Of a stretch of 53,038 nt of DNA, positions 45,677 to 53,038 are shown piece after piece. Position 1 is the first letter of the stretch. Every line of letters begins with the position of its first letter. The stretch is from positions 1-53,038 of the forward strand of contig JAIWNE010000161.1 in the NCBI GenBank assembly GCA_025331445.1, in the 5' to 3' direction. Source of the DNA: Blakeslea trispora. Its lineage: Eukaryota; Mucoromycota; Mucoromycetes; Mucorales; Choanephoraceae. The position numbers were made by a program, and so were the translations under genes. Under the pieces are notes generated by a model that did no database searches, was not told the DNA's origin, and saw only the letters and a program-made list of their open reading frames with translations.

Positions 45677-47371
45677 CTAATTTGCAAACGTATGATGAAT
45701 CGACAGTTGCCAATCAGTAATCATCAAACATTGCAATTCTTTACAGTGCAAATCGATAGTCAGTACTTTGTTGCTTGATACATGCCTTTTATAGTGTTGT
45801 GGTCTGACAGGGTACAAGTGTGTCGTGCTGATTCTGTAATACTGTTTAGGCTTATTCTGTGTAGTTAATTGCAAGTAGATGTCATCGCCCAGTTTTCTCA
45901 AACATGACCATTGGTATCGAAGTGATTGAAAGCTAGTTTGAGGCATAACACATTGGATATGGTAAGCAGGATGGCTGTTATCTGGACTACTTGACTTGAT
46001 GATATCCAATTGATGCAATAGAGGCAGTCGTCTTGATAGTGTGTCGAGTGCTTTAGATGTATAGAGACACTTGACCAAAGCCAATGTACGAAGTGAATGG
46101 GTTGGTTCTACAGCGTACTCATTTGTTATCTGATAGTTCTTTAGGTGTATCTCTTGTAATCTAGGACAAAGCTCAAGAACATCATCAAGATCCCTTTGAT
46201 CTCCAGGCTCATCTCCAACACACCATAAAGTCAACTCATCTACAAGACCACCATATGTTTTGAGGATTGCTATCAACTGAGATGACCTGCCTGTATGACA
46301 CATAGACAGATGCACCTGTCGTTCCCTAGGACCGGTCCTTTGTTGGTAATTCAGATCAGAAGAGTGCTGAACAGCATGAGGACTGATATCAACATATAGT
46401 TTTACCCGTAAGCTTCCCAATGCTCCATACTGATTTAATCCGGATGAGAGCGACAGTGCTTTTTCCATTTGTCGAATACGAAAGCCCTTGAGTTGACCAA
46501 GGTAAGCTGCCATCTTTTGTTTGATAGCCATGGTTGACAAATAATCGGAATGGGCTTGATCTATTGAGAGATACTCTAGGTTTGGAAATGTCATCATGAT
46601 ATACATCCATGCATGATCCGATCCGGTCAATTTGTTGATTGAAAGGCGACGCATGTTTGGTCTGGGTAATAGCCGGTATGCATGTCGGTCATACTTGAAC
46701 GATAATGGTTGATGCAGGTTCAATCTGATTTCCTTTAATGACGGTAATGCATGGATCAATAGATCGATCTGACTTGGCTTGCATTCCTTTCGTTTCTCAA
46801 ACACCAGTGTCTCGACATCAACAAAATCAGCCAGGTTGTTCATCAATGGTAGATAGGTCTCTCTAAAGAACAAGGGTGTGACATGATCCGATAGCTTGAC
46901 TGTCCTGATTCTCTTACGTAACCTTAGGATGGCCTGGGTATAGCTCTCTATGGCTTCTCCGTATGTTTCAGGATAGGAGAGTGTATTGAGGTACCGCAGG
47001 TGGTTCATGTTGAGTTCCTGCACGATCTGCTGATAAAACAGATCCGATGGCTTAGCTACAAAGATCATTTCAATGAATGGACAGTGGATGGCCAGTTGAT
47101 GAATGATGGCCTGTATATCCAGACTCGCATGGTGATTATCTAGCTCAAGTTTTCTTAGGTGATATCCGGGTACAGAAGGGGATCGAACCAAGGTATTGAT
47201 CAGTACTGTTGTTTGAGTACCGGTAGATAAGCTAATTTCTGTGTACATAATCTTGTTGACAACACGTTGCCAATAACCACAAGTGATTTGACATTGAATC
47301 AAACTTGGTCTCGGAAGGGATTTGAAAATGAGGTGCCATAATTCGAGCGGTAAGTCAGACCAGTTTGCCAT
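45677..47371 (-). CDS. F-box protein with leucine-rich repeats
   Basis: Single exon, 564 residues. F-box at residues 1-40 (MANWSDLPLELWHLIFKSLP then QITCGYWQRVVNKIMYTEIS). The remainder carries loosely spaced Leu-rich repeats (LPSLKEIRLNLHQPL, FPNLEYLSIDQAH, CPRLQEIHLKNYQIT). Layout and length match the neighbouring F-box gene at 43349-44971, but the two are only distantly similar by eye, so any duplication is old. Expected to act as an SCF substrate receptor; target unknown. It diverges from the AAA-like gene across a 206-bp region. Confidence 0.87.
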   Translation of the reverse strand: MANWSDLPLELWHLIFKSLPRPSLIQCQITCGYWQRVVNKIMYTEISLSTGTQTTVLINTLVRSPSVPGYHLRKLELDNHHASLDIQAIIHQLAIHCPFIEMIFVAKPSDLFYQQIVQELNMNHLRYLNTLSYPETYGEAIESYTQAILRLRKRIRTVKLSDHVTPLFFRETYLPLMNNLADFVDVETLVFEKRKECKPSQIDLLIHALPSLKEIRLNLHQPLSFKYDRHAYRLLPRPNMRRLSINKLTGSDHAWMYIMMTFPNLEYLSIDQAHSDYLSTMAIKQKMAAYLGQLKGFRIRQMEKALSLSSGLNQYGALGSLRVKLYVDISPHAVQHSSDLNYQQRTGPRERQVHLSMCHTGRSSQLIAILKTYGGLVDELTLWCVGDEPGDQRDLDDVLELCPRLQEIHLKNYQITNEYAVEPTHSLRTLALVKCLYTSKALDTLSRRLPLLHQLDIIKSSSPDNSHPAYHIQCVMPQTSFQSLRYQWSCLRKLGDDIYLQLTTQNKPKQYYRISTTHLYPVRPQHYKRHVSSNKVLTIDLHCKELQCLMITDWQLSIHHTFAN

Positions 47372-47577
47372 TTATTTAGAAAGAAAAGAAAAGAAGCAAT
47401 CTGTTTCTATGGCAATACAGTATTGAAATAGTCTTTTTTTTTATTTTCTCGACAAGCTTTTGCATCATGTTGTTATTTTGATAGAATAAGTCAGGAGGTC
47501 ATAAATTTTAATTTAGAGTACATTTTCTTTCCCTTTTTTTTTTTTTTTTTGCTGCATTGTTTTCTAAACAAGCCTAC
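47372..47577. promoter_or_regulatory. Short divergent promoter region
   Basis: Only 206 bp separates the start of the F-box gene (minus) from the start of the Mg-chelatase-like gene (plus). It contains two T-rich tracts, about 47432-47442 and 47533-47551. Both genes are likely transcribed from it. Confidence 0.5.
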
Positions 47578-49076
47578 ATGTCGCAAGATCATCGAGAGTG
47601 GATCAAGACCCGGATGGCCATTTTGAAGAGGCAAGCGGGGTTTTCATTCAACCAAGATCTGTTCATCTCCATTCTCTTGTGTTTAATCTCGGGGAAAGAT
47701 AAACATCTGATCTTGACGGCACCTCCAGATCGACTTGCAGAAGTGAATCAGATGGCTACTTTGGTAACAAGTTTTTTTTTTAGGCTGAACATGAATTTCT
47801 TATTTTAATGCAAACCATCAAGATTAGTCGTTATTTATTTGGCTTCACAGTCGCTAAATTGATGTGCCGAGAAGGATTGACAAAGAACGACCTTGTAGAA
47901 AGCTTGTTTAGTTCAATCGATGAGATGGAGGAGAGGCAACACAAGACTCGGTCTCGTGATTCCTCTATTTTCTCTCAATCCATTCAGACAGTCGATTCCG
48001 AGAAATCCCAGTTTCCTTCTAGCGAGAAAAGTGTAAGAAAGCATGTGTTGTTCGGATTGTCACTTATATATAAAATATTAGTTTCCAGCAGACAATGATT
48101 TCACTTTTCCTATCAGTCCTGTTGATTTTAACCTTCGAAAAAGAGACCGACAGGCATTGATGATTAGTTCACCCAATCAAAAGGAAAAGCGTGATTGGTC
48201 AAAATGGGTAGAGCCTGAAGACAATAAGCGAACATTTCATATCCCTCCTTCAGCTCGATTAGCTCAGACATTGATTGTTCAAAACCTGGAATCAGCCGAT
48301 GCTGTTACACAAGCCTTGTTGCTTGAATTGATCTCTACAAGAGAACTTAGAGTATCGAACCTAAAGTACAATTTACCAAAGCCATTTTTCTTGGTCATTG
48401 CTGTCTTACCACAAGGATACAATCGGCTCTCTATTTCATCTCAGTTGGTAAGTTTATAAGGTCGACAGAAGAGAAAGAGGCACTTATTTTTGTCAAAGAT
48501 GGATCGGTTTTTTATTGGTTATAACTTTGAGCAAGACATGTTTAATTTGAATACAAACAATCATCCACTTCGACCACCTAGCATGAGAAGATTCGCCTTA
48601 ATGAAACAAGAGGTAAAAAAGAGAGAGAATAAGCTTAGAATGCGTATTTAATCTTGTCTGCTAGGAAATCAAAGCATTGGCTGAAAAGGCAAGTTGTGTT
48701 CATGTTCATATTGATATTATGCGATATATAAGGGATATCGTTGTCAGCATTCGAACCCATCCTCGAGTCAAAGGAGGATTGACGGCAAGATGTAGTAAGG
48801 ATTTAGTGATAGTGACAAAGTAAACTAAAGACATTTTCTGTATATAAGCATACGCTAATTTTTTTTTTTACTATCAGGTCCTTGGCTACTCTATTTGAAA
48901 GAAACTTTCTTACACCCGATTTGGTGACTATTGCAGCAGAGAAAGTGTTTGGTCATCGGCTCCATATTTTGGCTATCAATGCAAGAGATGATCAAATGGA
49001 AAGAGAAGACATGGATGTCAATATACCCTCTGATGTTATTGCAGAAATCCTTCGGGTTATTTATGTACCCATTTAA
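47578..49076 (+). CDS. Fungal magnesium-chelatase/MoxR-like AAA-type protein
   Basis: Six exons: 47578-47763, 47823-48030, 48089-48447, 48499-48612, 48665-48819, 48878-49076, with consistent phases, 406 residues. The third exon's acceptor could be three bases later with no frame effect. The central part (ALLLELISTRELRVSN, PKPFFLVIAVLPQG, QLMDRFFIGYNF) follows the sensor 1 and LLDRF pattern of MoxR/ChlI AAA proteins. The C-terminal helices (AEKASCVHVHIDIMRYIRDI, VKGGLTARCSKDL) match their lid domain. In the place of the P-loop the sequence reads LILTAPPDRLAEVNQMATL, with no Walker A Gly-Lys. It is therefore probably not a normal ATPase. I associate it with a poorly known fungal family annotated as magnesium chelatase-like. 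Function unknown. Confidence 0.6.
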
Positions 49077-49529
49077 TCGCAATAAAGATGTTTGTAAAAT
49101 AGTTTGCATTTGGCTATAGTTTTGGTAAAAAAAAAAAAAGACAAAGAAAAGCTTACAATCATTTAGGTGCTTCTTTTATTCTAAAGCAAGTTGGCCTTTC
49201 GTATGAATAGCTTTGCTTTTCATCCGAAAGGGATTCCAAAGTTTCAGCCTGTTTGTCAAAGTGTTTCTATTTTGAATGATGCGTGTTTTCTTTTATATGA
49301 TAAAATGAGATATCTGCTACATACCAAGACTTCAATAGCACTAGGGATCAAATTGACAAACTGGTCAATTTGATTACAACAAGTAGGCAAAGAGCCCACC
49401 AAACACTCCTTCATTACATAGATCCCAGAATACTTCAAAGACATCTGGTACTAGTAGACTTCATTCCTATGCAATAAAGTACTTTACACAACAGTTATCT
49501 CAGCAGAAAGGCCACACGATTACCTACTC
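49077..49529. other. Intergenic between convergent genes
   Basis: 3' UTR of the Mg-chelatase-like gene and, on the minus strand, of the candidate gene at 49530. A minus-strand stretch encoding VPDVFEVFWDLCNEGVFGGL (about 49390-49455) looks coding-like but ends quickly in a stop; possibly another exon. Confidence 0.4.
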
Positions 49530-50110
49530 TCAGTCAATACGTGCCACGGTGAACGCCTGGACCTCCAAGACAAAAACAATTTAAAAGAGAGGAAAACTTT
49601 TCTTTTGGTTTCCTTACACTTACACCTTGCTTAGGATGCTTGCATAAATACAAAGCTCACCATCATCCAAGTCTTTTGCTTTGTTCTCAAACTCCACAGT
49701 CTTTGTCTTCAGTCTTTCTTGGGTAGAATTCAAATGCCTTAAGAAAGTGCAATTATTTTTGCAAACAACCTACCCACACATGTTATTGCTACCATAGCAA
49801 AACAATAAAACTCAAATGCATACTTTGTTCGTCTGGTCTACCCATGCTTCTACAAGACTGGAAACTTTTTCTCTTTCTACTGCAAAAGATTCACGCATGG
49901 ATCTTCTAATCCTTGCAGGGAAGTACTGCAGTGTTGACTTTTATATATCTTTGGACAGAAACATGACATGGTTCAATGCACTATTTTTAGAGTCATTATC
50001 ACTGAAATCCTTTCTTTTTATTATACGAACTTACAGCTTGTCAAGGCAGGAAAGATTCTTTTTTGTTGTTGCTCTTGATATGCAGAGCTTTTTGTCTCAA
50101 CTCTCTGAAC
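49530..50110 (-). CDS. Candidate small multi-exon gene or pseudogene, unrecognised
   Basis: Four minus-strand exons can be joined, all in phase 0: 50027-50110, 49824-49925, 49626-49706 and 49530-49562, about 99 residues. The peptide contains VQRVETKSSAYQEQQQKRIF, YFPARIRRSMRESFAVEREK and VSSLVEAWVDQTNK, then TKTVEFENKAKDLDDGELCI and VQAFTVARID. It is helical and charged, like small coiled-coil subunits. There are two problems. No start codon is found in the first exon, so a 5' exon is missing. Between exons 2 and 3 a stretch reading HLNSTQERLK looks coding but sits in an incompatible phase. It could be a pseudogene with one frameshift. No family assigned. Confidence 0.35.
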
Positions 50111-51217
50111 CTGTTTGAGACATTATGATGATCGAGCATCCTACTATATACAAAGAGAAAACAAGAAAATATAAAAATAAGGGTTGCCCCTTTCCTTCAC
50201 CCGAAGCGAGCTCTACCCAAGAATAGTAGATTAAACTTAAGCCAGCTGGTAGGGGATTTAAGGGGGGGGAGGATCATCCCTTCCTTTAAAAATGGTATAT
50301 AGCTTACCTCCAATAATAAAAAGTCTAAAGTGTAAATATTGTTTCAGTCTTTCTGTTTCTCAGATGTCTTTTTTTTAGCTCTTGAACGAATGATTTACCC
50401 CATCTGTAAAAAACACAAGGAATGTTGTTTGAGAAAAATCTATTCATTTTGATCAGTACAGATATGCGTCAACAATCACGATAAAATACATGCCTTTTTA
50501 TTTTCAAGGTAATTTTTCTTTTGCATCTCATACAAGTAGTAAGTGGCGTTTAATGGATTTAGCTAAGCAAACGTTAGCAAGTAGCTCACAATTTGCTGAA
50601 AAAGCATTGTTACCTTTTTATGTAACATATTCATTTTATTTTATAATAGTTAGAGAAAAGAAAACAATTTCTTTTTTGTTGTTTTTATAAAGTAGATTGA
50701 ACACATTATTGACCAATGTTCTCATTGGCTGATACATCGGTTGTTTGTTTATTCTTTGTGTAGACCAGCAAAAAAACATGCAACAAATTTGGCATTGCTC
50801 TTGGGCTTCCTTTTCCTTTCGGTATAAAGCGCAAGGTTCGTTAATACAGTAGACAGTGTCCAGACATGTCTTGGTTCTAACAGCAATGCCCTTTATGATT
50901 TTCTTATTGCCTTTATCCAAGACCCATCCTATATCAAGGTTATAAAATGAAAAATCACAAATTTGTTCTGTTCTAAAGGTTTCATGATGAAGGACGTAGA
51001 AAGTTGAGTTCTGTTAGTTTTGATTGTTTTCTGTACAAATGATAAAATAAAGAGAGCACCACCAATTAGGTATCATGCGGCTTGCATCTTTATTTTAAAT
51101 TATGGGGCACCCAGAATGAGGACACCCGAAACCTACCCGTTTATCGTGACTATCTTTATTTTGTTTAAATGTAGAAAACTGCATATTTTTTCTGTGTGTC
51201 TTTTTTTAATTTACATT
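50111..51217. other. Intergenic, no convincing gene
   Basis: A plus-strand frame at 50490-50690 starts with MPFYFQGNFSFASHTSSKWR but lacks a recognised domain. A minus-strand 94-codon frame at 50636-50920 is Cys-rich and probably chance. The ELP4 start is preceded by T-rich sequence. Confidence 0.45.
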
Positions 51218-52732
51218 ATGAGCTTCAAGAAACGTAACGCGGACCAACAACCTAAACTTCCTTCAGGTTCTCGTCTAAGTGCTTATAATGGACAGCTGTT
51301 GATATCCACAGGTGTTCCTTCACTCGATGATATCTTGGGTGGAGGTCAACCTGTAGGCACTATCATGCTTATTAAAGAAGACCGTGCAACCACTTATGCA
51401 CAACTTTTATTGAAATATTTTATGGCTCAAGGGATCAGTTCCGGTCATCATTGTGCGATTGTTTCACGTGACGAAGATCCCGAAGAAATGCTCAAGACAT
51501 TGATGTGGTTATCCACTTCAGACCGAGATAATGATGATGATGATGAATCAGATAAAGCAAAGAATGCTCGGTTAGATGCTGATCATGATCGTATGAAAAT
51601 TGCCTGGCGGTATTCTCATCTAAAACGATTCGAAACAGGCGTTAAGCCTAAGCAACGTAAATTAAGCCAATGCAACTTATAAGATGTATACTTAACTTTA
51701 TAAAATTAGCTTCACCTATGCCTACACCTACCATTCAAAAAGATGCAAAAGAAACAGACACAGCAGAAGAACCGAAGCCTTATTGTAGTCAATTTGATCT
51801 TACCAAGCGCATACCTGCTGATGTGTTAGAGAAGGCAAGCATAGAAGCTATTCGTTGGACACATGAACTAGATGAAAAGGACAATCATGATGATTATCAG
51901 ATTCTGTTGGATAAGATTCGTCATATGGTAGTAGAGGGTCAATTCAGTTCAATTAAGCCTGTTGCTCCAGGTACTGTGCGTCATGCCTTGAGAGTGGGTA
52001 TTCATTCATTGGCATCACCTAGTTGGCAATACAAATCACCTAATGTAAGTTCATCATTCCTCCCCCCTTTTTTTATTTTTCTTCTTATGCTTTCCCTCTC
52101 ACCCATTAGGATTTATACAAATTCTTTCATGCACTTCGAGGTTTGCTTCGTTTTTCTTTTGGTACAGCTGTTGTCACTGTACCTGCTTATTTATATGATG
52201 AAGCACCTAATGTGATGAAGCGTATTGAACATATGGTAGATGCTGTGATTGAAATTGAATCTTTTGCAGGTAAGAAAGAAACACACCAACCTTTTTCACT
52301 TTCTCGATCTATAACTCTGTCTATCATCTAGGTGATCCTGTTCATAATGAAGCAGCTTATACTCAAAACTATCATGGGTTTTTCCATGTTCACAAATTAC
52401 CTGTCTTGAATTCTCTTTTGCCTCCCAGTACTAAATTGAGTGTGTTATCAGCAGGAGGTAGTAATGATCTTGGATTTAAGCTCCGTCGTAAACGATTTGC
52501 TATCGAGACATTCCATCTTCCTCCAGAAGGAGGTGTAGTGACACGTCGAACAGAGCCACCACCTACAACAACCTCAACTGAACCCGTTGCCAAAACAAAC
52601 AAGAAGGAACAAGAATCCAACATCAACACAGGCATGTCTAAACTTGGTTTAGCTTCATTAGCTAACCGAAATGGGCCTAAAAAGATTGGCTGTGGTTCTA
52701 CGCCCGGTAAAATAGATCCATTAGAATTTTAA
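51218..52732 (+). CDS. ELP4: Elongator complex subunit 4
   Basis: Four exons: 51218-51656, 51710-52044, 52110-52269, 52332-52732, phases consistent, 444 residues (yeast Elp4 is 456). The RecA-like fold begins with ISTGVPSLDDILGGGQPVGT and IMLIKEDRATTYAQLLLKYF, where other RecA proteins carry Walker A; as in other Elp4 proteins the P-loop is degenerate. Further matches are HCAIVSRDEDPEEMLKTLMW, CSQFDLTKRIP and the late FHVHKLPVLNSLLPPSTKLS. The C-terminus (DLGFKLRRKRFAIETFHLPP) is well kept. Elp4 forms the Elp456 ring, which helps Elongator modify wobble uridine in tRNAs. An in-frame extension upstream of the ATG at 51218 is probably not translated. Confidence 0.92.
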
Positions 52733-52782
52733 TAAAAAAAAAAAACTTATTACCTCTCCTTTCTCTTCTTTCTTTCTTCTTT

Positions 52783-53038
52783 ATGAACTTATTAAACAGT
52801 AAGAAACAACGTGTTGTGACAAGCATTCTTTGCTTTGTACTGTTTATTCTGTTTGCCAATGTCACTTTACTTCATCGTGATCGCATCACTTCATCTGTCA
52901 GTCAGTTTACATCGCACGTCAAACCCAGCAACCATAAATACTTGATTGTGATTGGATCCGAGGCCAAATCGAACTCGAGAAGACAATTGATCCGGGCTCA
53001 TTACTTTGGCATCTATGATAATTTGGTGCCTGTTCAAG
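52783..53038 (+). CDS. Type II membrane protein, probable glycosyltransferase (5' part only)
   Basis: ATG at 52783, 50 bp after the ELP4 stop. The 85 codons before the window edge start MNLLNSKKQRVVTSILCFVL, a short basic cytosolic end and one membrane span (about residues 11-30), then a luminal stem and the first strand HKYLIVIGSEAKSNSRRQLI followed by RAHYFGIYDN. This is the pattern of Golgi type II enzymes of the GT31 (beta-1,3-galactosyltransferase-like) kind. The catalytic DxD lies outside the window, so the call is tentative. Confidence 0.5.
   Translation, partial: MNLLNSKKQRVVTSILCFVLFILFANVTLLHRDRITSSVSQFTSHVKPSNHKYLIVIGSEAKSNSRRQLIRAHYFGIYDNLVPVQ

Noticed and set aside
51020..51217. 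In-frame extension upstream of the ELP4 start
   Set aside because: Cys- and Phe-rich, AT-driven sequence unlike Elp4 proteins, which begin near the ATG at 51218.
1..53038. Gene cluster, CRISPR array, prophage or toxin system
   Set aside because: Genes are on both strands with unrelated functions and eukaryotic introns; no direct-repeat array or phage gene was found.

Overview
This window is nuclear DNA from a fungus, most likely an early-diverging one of the Mucoromycota/Mucorales type. The genes carry many short introns (about 50-80 nt, GT-AG with pyrimidine-rich 3' ends), intergenic DNA is AT-rich, and the products are typical of fungi: a glutathione-degrading DUG2, a mitochondrial ribosomal protein of the MRP51 type, an MSN2-like zinc-finger factor, an MME1-like carrier, ELP4 and a CipC-type protein. 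An LMBD1 homologue, tandem F-box proteins and a decayed DDE transposon of a kind common in Mucorales point the same way. No species is claimed. All multi-exon models were assembled by hand from splice sites and reading-frame continuity, without transcripts.

Layout, left to right. 1-15.6 kb: the 3' end of an unrecognised gene, a tRNA-Ser(AGA), a diphosphoinositol-polyphosphate Nudix hydrolase with a long Lys/Glu tail, a PAP2 lipid phosphatase (DPP1-like), and a beta-trefoil plus CipC-like protein, with three weak candidate genes between them. 15.6-21.5 kb: mitochondrial ribosomal protein MRP51, a two-finger C2H2 regulator and the nine-exon LMBD1 gene. 21.5-30.3 kb: 3.7 kb without a convincing gene, then a bHLH factor, an MFS exporter and a Pin1-type prolyl isomerase. 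30.3-35.9 kb: mostly empty DNA with a decayed transposase and one unrecognised two-exon gene. 35.9-43 kb is dense: mitochondrial lysyl-tRNA synthetase, DUG2 and an MME1-like carrier. 43-47.4 kb: two F-box genes in tandem. 47.4-53 kb: a Mg-chelatase/MoxR-like protein, a small unresolved minus-strand gene, ELP4 and the start of a membrane-anchored glycosyltransferase-like gene.

The genes do not form an operon or a biosynthetic cluster. The themes are mitochondrial function (MRP51, LysRS, MME1-like carrier), lipid and inositol phosphate turnover (PAP2, Nudix), lysosome/vacuole transport (LMBD1), tRNA biology (tRNA-Ser, LysRS, ELP4) and transcriptional control (C2H2, bHLH, Pin1). I found no CRISPR array, phage or secondary-metabolite cluster. 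The items most worth a second look are the polylysine/polyacidic tail on the Nudix enzyme, a stop-free zinc-finger intron that would encode a membrane-like insert if retained, a 26-nt segment that must be removed to keep LMBD1 in frame, a GC-AG intron, and several small multi-exon genes that simple ORF calling would miss.
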